This document shows positions 1 to 9,279 of a stretch of DNA of 64,000 nt, piece by piece (the first letter of the stretch is position 1; each line of letters begins with the position of its first letter). Under the pieces are notes generated by a model, which was given only the letters and a program-made list of their open reading frames with translations, had not been told where the DNA came from and made no database searches. The stretch is taken from NCBI RefSeq assembly GCF_003182095.1, contig NZ_QGTJ01000002.1:545762-609761 (forward strand), written 5' to 3'. The position numbers were made by a program, and so were the translations under genes. Source of the DNA: Plasticicumulans acidivorans (lineage in GTDB: Bacteria > Pseudomonadota > Gammaproteobacteria > Competibacterales > Competibacteraceae).

Positions 1-400
1 CGTCGAGCACGCGCTCGATCGCCGCTTCCTCGGCACGCGGCTGCACGTGCTTGATGGCTTCTTCCCGCGCCATCTTGATCGCCACGTCGACCAGATCGCG
101 GACGATGGTCTCGACGTCACGGCCGACGTAGCCGACCTCGGTGAACTTGGTCGCTTCGACCTTGATGAACGGCGCGCGCGCCAGCGCCGCCAGGCGGCGG
201 GCGATCTCGGTCTTGCCGACGCCGGTCGGGCCGATCATCAGGATGTTCTTCGGCGTGATCTCGGCGCGCAGCGGGCCGTCGACCTGCAGGCGCCGCCAGC
301 GGTTGCGCAGCGCAATGGCGACGGCGCGTTTGGCAGCGGCCTGGCCGACGATGTGCTTGTCCAGCTCCTGGACGATTTCTCGGGGGGTCATCTCGGTCAT
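1..400 (-). CDS. hslU: HslU, ATPase subunit of the HslUV protease (5' part)
   Basis: N-terminal 133 residues of the AAA+ unfoldase that feeds substrates into the HslV peptidase in the cytoplasm; the rest lies beyond the left edge. The visible part starts [20 protein letters not shown], the usual HslU opening, and has the Walker A loop [13 protein letters not shown] at about residues 57-69, followed by [20 protein letters not shown]. The ATG at 398-400 is preferred because it lies 8 bp behind the hslV stop and gives the family N-terminus. hslV-hslU are clearly one operon. Confidence 0.97.
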   Translation of the reverse strand, partial: MTEMTPREIVQELDKHIVGQAAAKRAVAIALRNRWRRLQVDGPLRAEITPKNILMIGPTGVGKTEIARRLAALARAPFIKVEATKFTEVGYVGRDVETIVRDLVDVAIKMAREEAIKHVQPRAEEAAIERVLD

Positions 401-408
401 GGCGCGCC

Positions 409-942
409 TCACAGCTCCTCGATGGTGAGGTTCGGATTGGTATAGATGCAGATCTCGGCGGCAATGTTCAGGGCCGCCTCGACGATACTGCGGGCATCCA
501 GTTCGGAATGTGCAAGCAAGGCGCGTGCCGCTGCCTGCGCAAAGGCACCACCGGAGCCGATTGCGGCAAGGTCGTGCTCGGGCTCGATGACGTCGCCGTT
601 GCCGGAGATGATCAGCAGCGCGCTGGCGTCAGCGACGATCAGCAGTGCTTCGAGCCGGCGCAGCATGCGGTCGGTGCGCCAGTCCTTGGCCAGCTCGACG
701 GCGGCGCGGGTGAGGTTGCCGCCGTGCTTTTCGAGCTTGGCCTCGAAGCGTTCGAACAGCGTGAAGGCATCGGCGGTACCGCCGGCGAAGCCGGCAACGA
801 CCTTGCCCTGATACAGGCGGCGCACCTTGCGGGCGTTGCCCTTCATCACGGTGTTGCCGAGAGTCACCTGACCATCGCCGCCGATCACGATTTTGCCGTT
901 GCGACGCACGGCGAGGATGGTAGTGCCGCGGAACTGTTCCAT
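409..942 (-). CDS. hslV: HslV, peptidase subunit of the HslUV protease
   Basis: 177-residue threonine peptidase of the proteasome-like HslUV complex. The N-terminus MEQFRGTTI carries the G/TT processing point, so Thr7 should become the catalytic nucleophile after removal of a six-residue propeptide. [20 protein letters not shown] and [20 protein letters not shown] are family hallmarks, and the C-terminus [14 protein letters not shown] matches the tail that docks into HslU. Length is normal. It is the first gene of the hslVU pair, with hslU 8 bp downstream. Confidence 0.98.
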   Translation of the reverse strand: MEQFRGTTILAVRRNGKIVIGGDGQVTLGNTVMKGNARKVRRLYQGKVVAGFAGGTADAFTLFERFEAKLEKHGGNLTRAAVELAKDWRTDRMLRRLEALLIVADASALLIISGNGDVIEPEHDLAAIGSGGAFAQAAARALLAHSELDARSIVEAALNIAAEICIYTNPNLTIEEL

Positions 943-1262
943 CGGAGTCGGTCTCCCGAAGTGCGCTGAGCGCAGTGTACTGACTTGCCGCCGGCTGGCG
1001 GCATGAACTGGGGTAACTGCGGCTTGCCACGATGGATTTCAAGGGGGCGCGCAACACGCATCGGCCCGCGGACAGAAAAAAGCCCCGGTTCAGGGGGAAG
1101 ACCGGGGCCAAGCCGGACCCGTGCGAGGGACGGGTCCGCCCGACCAGGGAGGGGGTCGGGCAATCGGGGTGACAGCCAACGCATGACAGTCATGCCTTGA
1201 GAGCATGGTCGCGCAGAAAAGTTCCTGCCGCCGCCGTGCGCACGGGCCGCCGCGGATCAGGA
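943..1262. other. Intergenic stretch between hslV and the chemoreceptor gene
   Basis: No credible gene. It holds the hslV leader, one clear terminator (1076-1108) and a second GC-rich inverted repeat around 1115-1160 built on GGACCCG/CGGGTCC and CCCGACC/GGTCGGG, which could fold in the 3' end of the chemoreceptor transcript. Confidence 0.5.
1076..1108 (-). terminator. Rho-independent terminator behind the chemoreceptor gene
   Basis: On the minus strand an 8-bp stem GCCCCGGT/ACCGGGGC (1082-1089 with 1101-1108) is followed by six T (1076-1081). It lies about 150 bp after the stop codon of the chemoreceptor gene and separates it from hslV. Confidence 0.8.
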
Positions 1263-4121
1263 TCAGTAGCGGAAATGACCGACCGACTGCTGCAGCCCGG
1301 CGGCCATGCCGTCCAGCGCACCGGCCGCGTCGAGCAGCTGCAGGCCGGCCCCGCGGGTGTCGCCGGTGAGGCCGGCGAGTATGTGCAGGCGCCGGGCGAT
1401 CTCCTGTACCGCCTGATTGGCCTCGCCGACGGCGCGGGCGATGTCTCCGGTCACGGTGTTCTGCTGCTCCGCGGCCGCGGCGATGCCGGTCTGCGTGACG
1501 TTGATGTTGTCGATGATGGTGCGGATGCTGGCGGCCGCGGCGGCCACGTCGCGGGTTTCGGCGTCGATCGCGGCGATGGCTTCGGCGATGTCGGCCGTGG
1601 CCTTGCCGGTTTCCTTGGCCAGTTCCTTCACCTCATGGGCGACGACGGCAAAGCCCTTGCCCGCCTCGCCGGCGCGGGCGGCCTCGATCGTGGCGTTCAG
1701 CGCCAGCAGATTGGTCTGCTCGGCGATTGCATCGATCAGGCCGATGACTTTGCCGATGCGGCTGCCGGAGGCTTCCAGGCGTTCGATGATCTCGCCGAAC
1801 GTACCGACGCTGCGCACGGCTTCCAGCGCCACGCTGCTGGCGCTGGTGGTGTTGCGGGCGATCTCTTGAACCGTTGCGCTCATCTGCTCGGCGGCGGCGG
1901 CGATCGACTGCATCTGCTGGCTGACCGCATCGGCGGCGTCTGCCGCCTGGTCGGCCTGCTGCGCGCCGCTGCCAGCCCCCTCGCCGAGGCGCTGGCTCAG
2001 CGTGTTCAGTTCCTGCGCGGCTTCAGCGACGGTGCTCGCGTGAGCGTCGATGCTGGCGATGCTGTGACGCAGGCCGCGCAGCAGCTGCTCAAGGCCGGTG
2101 CCGACCTGGGCGATGGCGTCGTTGCCGTCGATATCGAAGTGCGCCCGCAATTCACCCTCGGCGGCGGCGTTCACCACGTCGAGCAGTGCATCGACCTTCA
2201 GCTGCAGGGCCGCCGCAACGGCGCGCTCGTGGGCGGCGGCGGCCTCCGCGGCGCGGCGGGCGGCGACGCGCTCGGTGATCAGTTCCCAGCTCAGCAGGGT
2301 GCCGAGCAGTGTCCCGTCGTGGCTGCGGATGGTCACCAGATTCTGCGACAGCGATTCCGGCCCCCAGTCGACGATCTGGCGCTGACCGCTGTCGCGCAGC
2401 TGCTCGAAGGCCTCCGGCGCCACCAGCAGTCGGCGCAGTTCGGCGCCGGGGCCGGCGCCGGGCGGCAGGTAGGCGTTGAGGCGTCCGAGCAGGGTTTTGC
2501 CGCAGGGGTTGGCATAGCGCAGCACGCCATCGGCATCGGCGAAGAACATCGCGACCGGCGCGTGCTCGACCATCGCCGTGATGCGTTCGATTTCATCGCG
2601 CTGTGCGGCCACGGCCGGCCAGCTGACCTGCTCGGCTTTCAGTGCGGCACGGATGCCGGCCAGCGACTGATTCAACGCCACTTCCATCTGCCCGATTTCG
2701 TCACCGCGTGTCGTCGGCAGCGCGGCGCGCAGCTCGCCGCCGGCCAGCGAGCGCAGCGCTGCTGCAGTGCGGCGCAGCGGACGGGCGATGGCGGCCGCCA
2801 GCCACAGGGCAACAGCGACGATCAGGGCGGTGGCGCCGAGGACGACCGTCGTCGCCGTGCGGCCGATATCGGCGTCGATCGCCCCTGCGATCTCGTCGGT
2901 GCGCTGCAGGGCGCGCAGGGCTTCGTCGCGGCTGATTTCCGCGAGCAGAGCCCAGTGCAGGCCGCCGACCTGCAGCGGGGCGTAGGCGCTCAGCACCGGG
3001 CGACCGTCGTAGCTGACGCTTTCGCCCGCGCCGCTGTTGCCGGCGAGAGCGGTGCGGATGGCCGCGCCGTCGATGCGACCCAGCGGCGGCTGGCGGAAGG
3101 CGGCTTTGACGCTGTGATGAGCGGTGTCGAAGCGCGTATCGGTGCGCGGCAACTGGTCGGGGCCGATGAGGTAGGTTTCGCCGCTGTCGCCAAGGCCGCT
3201 GCGTTCCGCCATTACCCGGGTCACTTCCGCCATCGAGTACTGGAACACCAGCACGCCGAGCAGGGTGTGGTCGCGGTATACCGGGGCACCGATGAAGCCG
3301 GCCGCTTCGTCATATGACGGGGTATATGGCTGTAGGTCGACGATGGCCGTGCCACCGGCCGGCAGCTTGCGGGCGGCGTCCCAGATCGTTTCGATGCCGC
3401 TGCCGGCCCAGGGGCCGCTGCGCACATTGGTGGCGAAGTCCGTTTCCTTGAAGGCGGTGTAGAGAATGTCGCCGTCATCGGGATCGATCAGAAAAACGTC
3501 GTAGAAACCGAGCCGCTGGATCAGGGCGTCGAGGCCCGGGTGCAGCGCCGCGTGGGCGCGGTCGTAGTCGCTGTCACCGCCGGTATTGGCAAGGCGATCC
3601 TTCTCACCGATCGGATTTGGGTTGGCGACGATGTAGCGGTACTGCAGGGCGACGGTGTCGGCGCCCAGACGGTCGACGAATGCCGCCGGCGGTGGGCGTT
3701 GTCCGCCGGATTCGCGGGCGTAGCGTTCAGCGAATGCACCGTCGTAGTAGGCGTGCAGCCGGGTGCGCATGTCGGCGAGCGCTGCGTCATCGATGCCGGC
3801 CTGCGCGCGCAGGGCATGAAAACCGGCGTGAAAGCGCTCGATGGCGGTGCTCATCAGCTCGGTTTGCGCCAGTGCGCCGACCTCTTCGAGCCGGCGTTGC
3901 AGAAAGCTCTGCACAGCGTCGCGCTTGGTATCGCGCAGTGCGACCAGTTTATCGAGAGCCTCATCACGGGAATGCTGGTCGACGACGGCGCGCAGCTGGG
4001 CGAAGCCGGCGTCGGTGTGTGATGACAGCAGCCACACCACGCTGGTCAAGGGCAGGCAGCCGAGACCGAGCAGGATCAGCAGCATCTGCCAGCGGATACC
4101 GATGCGGGTGAAAATGTTCAT
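1263..4121 (-). CDS. Methyl-accepting chemotaxis protein with periplasmic sensor and PAS-like insert
   Basis: 952-residue inner-membrane chemoreceptor that would signal through CheA/CheW. After a short cytoplasmic start there is a membrane segment at about residues 8-31, a long Cache-like periplasmic domain (about 35-415), a second membrane segment near 425-445 and a HAMP region ([17 protein letters not shown]). A PAS-like segment follows ([20 protein letters not shown]), then a linker, then the cytoplasmic signalling coil. The tip reads [20 protein letters not shown], the conserved MCP hairpin. The ATG at 4121 is chosen over one 33 bp upstream because AGGAGA stands five bases before it and the protein then begins MNIFTRIG. 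The ligand is unknown. Confidence 0.93.
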   Translation of the reverse strand: MNIFTRIGIRWQMLLILLGLGCLPLTSVVWLLSSHTDAGFAQLRAVVDQHSRDEALDKLVALRDTKRDAVQSFLQRRLEEVGALAQTELMSTAIERFHAGFHALRAQAGIDDAALADMRTRLHAYYDGAFAERYARESGGQRPPPAAFVDRLGADTVALQYRYIVANPNPIGEKDRLANTGGDSDYDRAHAALHPGLDALIQRLGFYDVFLIDPDDGDILYTAFKETDFATNVRSGPWAGSGIETIWDAARKLPAGGTAIVDLQPYTPSYDEAAGFIGAPVYRDHTLLGVLVFQYSMAEVTRVMAERSGLGDSGETYLIGPDQLPRTDTRFDTAHHSVKAAFRQPPLGRIDGAAIRTALAGNSGAGESVSYDGRPVLSAYAPLQVGGLHWALLAEISRDEALRALQRTDEIAGAIDADIGRTATTVVLGATALIVAVALWLAAAIARPLRRTAAALRSLAGGELRAALPTTRGDEIGQMEVALNQSLAGIRAALKAEQVSWPAVAAQRDEIERITAMVEHAPVAMFFADADGVLRYANPCGKTLLGRLNAYLPPGAGPGAELRRLLVAPEAFEQLRDSGQRQIVDWGPESLSQNLVTIRSHDGTLLGTLLSWELITERVAARRAAEAAAAHERAVAAALQLKVDALLDVVNAAAEGELRAHFDIDGNDAIAQVGTGLEQLLRGLRHSIASIDAHASTVAEAAQELNTLSQRLGEGAGSGAQQADQAADAADAVSQQMQSIAAAAEQMSATVQEIARNTTSASSVALEAVRSVGTFGEIIERLEASGSRIGKVIGLIDAIAEQTNLLALNATIEAARAGEAGKGFAVVAHEVKELAKETGKATADIAEAIAAIDAETRDVAAAAASIRTIIDNINVTQTGIAAAAEQQNTVTGDIARAVGEANQAVQEIARRLHILAGLTGDTRGAGLQLLDAAGALDGMAAGLQQSVGHFRY

Positions 4122-4254
4122 GGTGTCTCCTGACGAAGGCACTGTCTGGTGCAATTTATGGCGTCATGTGAACGATTTGGCGCTGATGGCGATCACTGTG
4201 CCTGACAAAAACTGTCCGTGCCTATGGTTTGCCAGCGGAATCGATTCGCTGCAC

Positions 4255-4493
4255 TCGACCGGGCCGCGCAGGGCATCCGCGTCAATGCCGTCGCTCCCGG
4301 CAGCACCGATACGCCGATGCTGCGTCGCGTCCTCGGCGAGTTGCCGCGGCGCTATCCGCAGGCGTCGTCGGCGGTGGGCGAGGCAGCCTCTCTCGGCGCT
4401 ATTTCGCTGGCGCGCTTTGCCGCGCCACGCGAAATCGCCGGGGTGATCGCCTGCCTGCTGTCGGATGCGGCGAGCTTCGTCATCGGCGCACCG
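4255..4493 (+). pseudogene. C-terminal remnant of a short-chain dehydrogenase (first copy)
   Basis: Reads GIRVNAVAPGSTDTPML, then about 50 residues ending DAASFVIGA. This is the last third of a classical SDR oxidoreductase, from the strand before the substrate loop to just before the closing DGG motif. The Rossmann glycine motif, the YxxxK active site and the final strand are all missing, and no start with a ribosome site is seen. It ends abruptly at about 4492, where a second SDR tail begins in another frame. Confidence 0.75.
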
Positions 4494-4722
4494 CCTCGGT
4501 GCGCAGAGCCTCACCGTCAACGCCATCTGCCCGGGCTGGACCCGCACCGGGATGGCGCTCGGGCGCTTTGCCGAACCGGGGCTCGACGAGGTCGCCGGCA
4601 GCCCGCGCGGGCGCATCACCGAACCCGAGGCGGTGGCGGTGCTGGCGCTGTGGCTGGCCTCGCCGGCCGCGGCGGCGATGAACGCTCAGGCGCTGACGCT
4701 GGACGGCGGTGAATCGGCCTGA
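4494..4722 (+). pseudogene. C-terminal remnant of a second short-chain dehydrogenase
   Basis: Reads SLTVNAICPGWTRTGMALGR, then RITEPEAVAVLALWLASPAA and ends NAQALTLDGGESA with a stop. This is the substrate-loop, C-terminal helix and closing DGG of an SDR different from the one just upstream. Its 5' two thirds are absent. Together the two pieces look like what is left after deletion between tandem SDR genes, followed by a frame-changing junction near 4492-4500. Neither can be catalytic because the YxxxK region is gone. Confidence 0.75.
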
Positions 4723-4812
4723 ACCGCTGCGGTGGTGGTGATGCGGCGGCTATGCTTGCGCGTGCCGCGCCGCAGGGCGGGCGCGTTCATTTACTGCCAG
4801 GGAGTCAGCGCC

Positions 4813-5736
4813 ATGCGCGAGGGAGTCGTTCACGCCGGTTGTTTTCAGCAGATCCATGTCGATGCGGCTCGCAACGCCACGGACGACTTCAATCCCTTCC
4901 ATGATCCGCACAAGTGGATGCGCCTGGCCGGCAACCCGTTTCCCGGTCCGCTGGTACTCGGTTTCCAGCTCGAAACCCTGATCGAGGCACTGCTGCACCG
5001 TCTGCCCGGCCGCGATGACGACGATGCCTGGGCGGCACAGCACCGGCTGCGCTGGACCAATTACGAGCTGACCTTCGCCGGTGCTCTGTGTCCGGGCGAG
5101 GAATTCAGTGCCGAGGTGCGCGCCGGCAGCCGTCACGAAGGCACCGAACCGGGCATCGCCCATCGCGTGCTGATCCGCAAGCCCGGCGCGCCGGTGCTGC
5201 TCGGCTGGGTGCGGCGCAGCGCCGAGGCGCTGTTCGTCGCCGATCTCGAATGCGATGTCTTCGTGCCGCCGCTGCGCGCCGCGCCCGACCGCTGCCAGCG
5301 CGAGGACTGGTTCCTCAAGCGCAAATTCGCCAGTACCGGCCACGCCAAGAACTTCCTCGCCGGCGCGCTGGCCGATCAGGCCGAGTGGTTCGACGAGCTG
5401 GAAGACCGCGTCGAATTCCCGCAGATGCTGCCGGCGGCGCTGTTGTCGTGCGCGCTGCTCGAACAGGCGCGTCTCGCCGGGCATGACTTCTACGCCGAGC
5501 CGCTGGTCTACACCACGCATCGCTTGAGCGTGTATGCCCCCGGCGTGCACCGCATCCGCAGCAACGATGCCCTGCATCTGCTGGTGCACGGGCCGCAGGT
5601 GGTCAGCGCCGGCGGTGGACTCGGCGTCAACATCGAGCAGCAGCGCTATACCGGGCTGGTCTGCGGTCGTGACGACGAAGTCCTGGTGCGCGCCGAGGTG
5701 CTGCTGGCGCCGCTGACAGCGATCACCCGGCGCTGA
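4813..5736 (+). CDS. MaoC-like hot-dog protein, function unassigned
   Basis: 307-residue protein with two hot-dog-like halves. The first half carries DDFNPFHDPHKW, which resembles the D-x-N-x-x-H active-site pattern of (R)-specific enoyl-CoA hydratases (MaoC family), and FPGPLVLGFQLE. The second half (about 195-300) has a similar build without an obvious catalytic pair. A CoA- or ACP-thioester substrate is inferred. The ATG at 4813 is preferred because GGGAG lies 10 bases upstream; an in-frame ATG at 4732 would add an unlikely Arg-rich extension. The gene stands alone, convergent with the DUF218 gene four bases away. Confidence 0.7.
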   Translation: MREGVVHAGCFQQIHVDAARNATDDFNPFHDPHKWMRLAGNPFPGPLVLGFQLETLIEALLHRLPGRDDDDAWAAQHRLRWTNYELTFAGALCPGEEFSAEVRAGSRHEGTEPGIAHRVLIRKPGAPVLLGWVRRSAEALFVADLECDVFVPPLRAAPDRCQREDWFLKRKFASTGHAKNFLAGALADQAEWFDELEDRVEFPQMLPAALLSCALLEQARLAGHDFYAEPLVYTTHRLSVYAPGVHRIRSNDALHLLVHGPQVVSAGGGLGVNIEQQRYTGLVCGRDDEVLVRAEVLLAPLTAITRR

Positions 5737-5740
5737 GCGC

Positions 5741-6271
5741 TCAGCGCCGGCGGCGCAGCACCGGCGCGCGCAGCAGATACCAGAGGTAGCCGCCGGCCTC
5801 GTGTACGCCGAGGCGCAGCCAATGCGTCCAGCCACCGCCCGGCGGCTCGGCCGGGCCGCTGCAGGCGATGACCGGCGCGCCGGCAAGACGAAACGCCAGC
5901 CGCGCCCGCGGCAGGTGGTAGCGCTCGCTGACCAGCAGCAGCGTCTGCCAGCGCTGTGTGCGGGCGATCGCCGTGCAGTTGACGGCATTGTCGAGCGTGG
6001 TGCGGGCGTGCGCTTCGAGCACGATGGCGCTGGCCGGTACGCCGGCGGCGCGCACCCAGGCCTGCATCACCCCGGCCTCGGTCTGGCCGTAGCCGGCCGG
6101 GCCGCCGGTCAACAGCAGCCGGTGGCCGCGGCCGGCGAGCCACAGCGCGATGGCGTGATCGAGGCGGCGCTGCAGCGCCGGGCTCGGCCGGCCATCGGCC
6201 TCGACGGCGGTGCCGAGCACGACGATGGCGTCGGCGATCGGCTCATGCGCGGGTGCTGCGGCGGTGTTCAT
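5741..6271 (-). CDS. DUF218 / YdcF-like protein
   Basis: 176 residues. DAIVVLGTAVEADGRPSPAL opens the DUF218 fold, followed by LLLTGGPAGYGQTEAGVMQA and VSERYHLPRARLAFR, all typical of the YdcF/ElyC/SanA family, which is linked to envelope processes, but without the usual N-terminal membrane helices. The start at 6271 is set by GGAGG seven bases upstream. It is the last gene of the minus-strand run after efp, though a strong terminator lies between them, so it may have its own promoter. Confidence 0.85.
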   Translation of the reverse strand: MNTAAAPAHEPIADAIVVLGTAVEADGRPSPALQRRLDHAIALWLAGRGHRLLLTGGPAGYGQTEAGVMQAWVRAAGVPASAIVLEAHARTTLDNAVNCTAIARTQRWQTLLLVSERYHLPRARLAFRLAGAPVIACSGPAEPPGGGWTHWLRLGVHEAGGYLWYLLRAPVLRRRR

Positions 6272-6309
6272 CCGTTGCCTCCCGCCATCCCCTGCGGCTG
6301 CCGACAAGC

Positions 6310-6340
6310 AAAAACCCCCGGCGCCTGCGGCGCGCGGGGG
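6310..6340 (-). terminator. Rho-independent terminator after efp
   Basis: Long GC stem of 10-11 bp (one bulge) with a TGC loop, followed on the minus strand by TTTTT. It sits 24 bases after the efp stop and before the DUF218 start. Confidence 0.85.
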
Positions 6341-6363
6341 CTTTGGTCGGCACGCCGCGGCAC

Positions 6364-6930
6364 TCAGGCGGCGCGGCGCTTGAATTCGCCGGTACGGGTG
6401 TCGATCTCGATGCGATCGCCGATTTCGACGAAGGCCGCGACCTGAATCTCGTGCTCCGAGCCTTTCAGGCGAGCGACCTTCATCACCTTGCCCGACGTGT
6501 CGCCGCGGGCGGCCGGCTCGGTGTAGGCGATTTCGCGCACGATGGTGATCGGCAGCTCGACGGCGATGACCTTGCCTTCGTAGAAGGTGACTTCGCAGAC
6601 GTCTTCCATGCCGTCGACGATGAAGCTGGCGACGTCGCCCATGTTCTCGGCCTCGACCTCGTACTGGTTGTACTCGGTGTCCATGAACACGTACATCGGG
6701 TCGGCGAAGTAGGAGTAGGTGCACTCCTTTTTCTCAAGGACGACGACGTCGAATTTCTCGTCGGCCTTGTAGACCGTCTCGGTGCCCGAGCCGGTCAGCA
6801 GATTCTTCATCTTGATTTTCACGACCGCAGCATTGCGGCCGGATTTGTTGTATTCGGCTTTCTGGACGACCATCGGCTGGCCGTCGACCAAGATCACGCC
6901 GCCGGCGCGGAGTTCCTGTGCGGTTTTCAT
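6364..6930 (-). CDS. efp: Elongation factor P, arginine-32 type
   Basis: 188-residue translation factor that relieves ribosome stalling at polyproline. The tip loop reads [13 protein letters not shown], and counting from the start MKTAQELR the loop arginine is residue 32, the position rhamnosylated by EarP in Pseudomonas and Neisseria-type EF-P (established knowledge). Lys34 of the E. coli type is absent. The C-terminus [15 protein letters not shown] is the family signature. earP ends 43 bases upstream of the efp start, which agrees with the chemistry. An earlier in-frame ATG at 6963 adds a non-conserved extension. Confidence 0.98.
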   Translation of the reverse strand: MKTAQELRAGGVILVDGQPMVVQKAEYNKSGRNAAVVKIKMKNLLTGSGTETVYKADEKFDVVVLEKKECTYSYFADPMYVFMDTEYNQYEVEAENMGDVASFIVDGMEDVCEVTFYEGKVIAVELPITIVREIAYTEPAARGDTSGKVMKVARLKGSEHEIQVAAFVEIGDRIEIDTRTGEFKRRAA

Positions 6931-6973
6931 CGCAGTTCCTGCAAGGGTAAGAGGGGACAGCAAAAAAAGCCGC

Positions 6974-8125
6974 TTATCCTAGCCGGGAAGCGGTGAACTG
7001 CACCAGCTTCGCCGCCAGGTCGCCATCGTGCAGCAGCTGCTCGGCCCAGCCGGCGGCATGTTGTTCGAGGGCCGGCAGCACGGCGGCAAACTCCGGCCAG
7101 GCGGCGGCGACGTCGCGCTCACGGTTCCACGCCAGCTGAAAGCGCCGCGTCGCATCCGCCACCCCGGCATCGAGCCCGGCCAGCCAGCGCTGCAGCCAGG
7201 CATCGAGCTTGTCGAAGTGCGCATCCTGCGCCTGACGATAGGCCTGCCAGAGCAGCGGCCGGCGCGCCCATTGCGCGCGCACGAAGCTGTCCTCGCCACG
7301 CACGGCGTTCAGCGTGCAGCTCCACAGCAGGCGGTCGTAGTCGTCCTGATCGAGAAACGGCAGCACCGCCAGGCGCAGCGCGCCGCGGGCGTAGCGGCTG
7401 CCGGCAGCGAGCGGCTGCCCGGCCCAGGCCCCGAGCGCTTCGAGGATGCGTCCCTCCGGCACCAGCAGCAGCCAGGGTTCGCCGCTGGCCAGCTGCTCCA
7501 GCCACTCGCCGAGCGCCGCCTGCTCGTAGGCGAACAGCGACAGGCGGCGTTCACCGCCACGGGCGTCGATGCCGTGCGCCGCCAGCCAGCCGCGGGCGGC
7601 AGTTTCGTCCCAGGCGGCGCGCGCGCTGCGACAGGTCGCCTCGCAGATCAGTCCGCCGCTCGCCGGAGTGAAGCCGGGAAAGTAGAAATACTTGGCCACG
7701 CCGCCAGCCTGCGGGCTGGGCAGGCCGTGGCAGCCGTCGATCCAGTCCTCGGCGCTGAGGTATTCGAGGTTGATCCACAGCGGTCGCGTCACGGCCAGCT
7801 GCGCCCGCAGCGCTACCGGCAACTCGCAGGCGAAGGCTTCGATCAGCACCGCACCGGGCGGGCTGGCGCCGCTGTCGGCATCCCAGCGCAGGATGTCGAC
7901 GCCGGCGCAGTGCTGCCGGGGCCGTGCGGGATCGATGCCGGGCTGCAGCCGTGCCAGGGCCTCCGGCCGGTCGATCCACAGCTGCACCGCCAGGCCGTAC
8001 TCGGCGGCCAGCTGGCGGGCCAGCCGCCAGCAGACGCCGGCATCGCCGTAGTTGTCGACGACCCGGCACCACAGATCCCAGCGCTGGGCCGGTGCGGTAT
8101 GGCAGGGGGCGGGTGGGCGGCTCAA
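6974..8125 (-). CDS. earP: EarP, EF-P arginine rhamnosyltransferase
   Basis: 383-residue GT-B glycosyltransferase that transfers rhamnose from dTDP-rhamnose to Arg32 of EF-P. The N-terminal motif [20 protein letters not shown] carries the aspartates important in EarP (DNYGD). The C-terminal half has [14 protein letters not shown] and [15 protein letters not shown], the donor-binding block. It lies directly upstream of efp, and its start overlaps the stop of the FHA-EAL gene by four bases (ATGA), so translation is probably coupled. Confidence 0.97.
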   Translation of the reverse strand: MSRPPAPCHTAPAQRWDLWCRVVDNYGDAGVCWRLARQLAAEYGLAVQLWIDRPEALARLQPGIDPARPRQHCAGVDILRWDADSGASPPGAVLIEAFACELPVALRAQLAVTRPLWINLEYLSAEDWIDGCHGLPSPQAGGVAKYFYFPGFTPASGGLICEATCRSARAAWDETAARGWLAAHGIDARGGERRLSLFAYEQAALGEWLEQLASGEPWLLLVPEGRILEALGAWAGQPLAAGSRYARGALRLAVLPFLDQDDYDRLLWSCTLNAVRGEDSFVRAQWARRPLLWQAYRQAQDAHFDKLDAWLQRWLAGLDAGVADATRRFQLAWNRERDVAAAWPEFAAVLPALEQHAAGWAEQLLHDGDLAAKLVQFTASRLG

Positions 8126-9279
8126 GGTGGTGGCGGACAGGCGGTTTCCGCCGTGGCGACAGCCAGCGGATCGGGCGTCGGTTTGCCGTACAGGTAGCCC
8201 TGGATCAGCTCGAAGCCGGCCTCCCTGCAGAACTGCGCCTCGTCGGTGGTTTCCACGCCTTCGGCCAGCGTATGCACGCCGAGCGCCGAGGTCATCTTCA
8301 CCAGGCTGCGCACCAGCTCCTGCACCTTCGGCGGCTTGAGGTGGATGTCGCGGATCAGGGCGATGTCGAATTTCAGCACGTCCGGCGGCACGTCCATCAG
8401 CTCGACCAGGCGCGCCTGGCCGGCGCCGAAGTCGTCATAGGCGAGGCGCATGCGCAGCTCGGTGAGCAGCTGGCGCAGCTCGCGCATCAGGCCGATGTCG
8501 GCGATCGCCTGTTCGTGCACCTCCATCACCAGCGGCAGCTGCGGAGCGAGCTCGCGCAGCTCGCTGAGCAGCCTGCGCAACAGCTCAAGCGACATTTCCG
8601 CCGGCATGGTGTTGAAGAACACGCAGGGCAGCTTGAAGCCCAGTGCACGCTGCACGCCGGTTTTGCGGAACAGATCGCTCAGCTCGACGGTGCGGCCGAT
8701 GCCGTGGGCGATGCGCAGCAGCGCCACCGGCGAGACCGGCAGATCGGGGTGGGCGCCACGCCCGAGCAGCTCGAAGGCGACTGTGCTGCTGCCGTGCGCC
8801 GCGTGCACGATCGGCTGGAACCAGGGCGTTACCGCGTGCGTGCGCAGCAGGTCGAGCAGCGAGCGTTCTTCTTCCTGCGCGGCAAACGTTTTCGGCAGCT
8901 CGATGGCCGCCCGCACCATCGTGCCGCTGGCGTCGCCGATCGGCACCGCCGGTGTTTCTGTCGCGGTCTCGCGGTACTGCAGGCGGAATGTCATCTGGCC
9001 GAAATGCACGATGTCACCGTCGTTGAGACGATGCGGGGCATCGAGACGCTGGTAATTGACGAAGGTGCCGTTCTTGCTGCCACAGTCCTGCAGCACCGGA
9101 TGCCCGTCGGCGGCGAAGTCGATGCGCGCATGCTGCCGTGAGACGTTCGGGTCGTTGAGGCACAGCTCGCAACTTTCCAGTCGACCGATGACGAACGAGG
9201 AGCCGGTGATGCGCACCTGCCAGTGTCCGCCGCTTTCGTTGACGGCCTCAAGAAACCAGTTGCCCGCCGTCGGATTCAT
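8122..9279 (-). CDS. FHA-EAL protein, putative c-di-GMP phosphodiesterase
   Basis: 385 residues. An FHA phosphothreonine-binding domain occupies about residues 10-95 (VIGRLESC, VSRQHARIDF, CGSKNGTFVN), followed by an EAL domain at about 145-375. The metal and catalytic residues appear kept: Glu in AFELLGRG, Asn in FFNTMP, Glu in VMEVHEQ, DDFGAG, the Lys in LKFD, and EGVET, QGYLYGKP. The motif itself is ELL rather than EAL, so activity is likely but not certain. The ATG at 9279 follows a GGGGG run; a GTG 12 bp upstream is an alternative. First gene of the earP-efp run. Confidence 0.88.
   Translation of the reverse strand: MNPTAGNWFLEAVNESGGHWQVRITGSSFVIGRLESCELCLNDPNVSRQHARIDFAADGHPVLQDCGSKNGTFVNYQRLDAPHRLNDGDIVHFGQMTFRLQYRETATETPAVPIGDASGTMVRAAIELPKTFAAQEEERSLLDLLRTHAVTPWFQPIVHAAHGSSTVAFELLGRGAHPDLPVSPVALLRIAHGIGRTVELSDLFRKTGVQRALGFKLPCVFFNTMPAEMSLELLRRLLSELRELAPQLPLVMEVHEQAIADIGLMRELRQLLTELRMRLAYDDFGAGQARLVELMDVPPDVLKFDIALIRDIHLKPPKVQELVRSLVKMTSALGVHTLAEGVETTDEAQFCREAGFELIQGYLYGKPTPDPLAVATAETACPPPP

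Noticed and set aside
1197..3317. A 706-codon open frame on the plus strand opposite the chemoreceptor gene
   Set aside because: Lacks domains, is rich in Gly/Ala/Arg as expected of antisense frames in GC-rich genes, and the opposite strand encodes a clear chemoreceptor.
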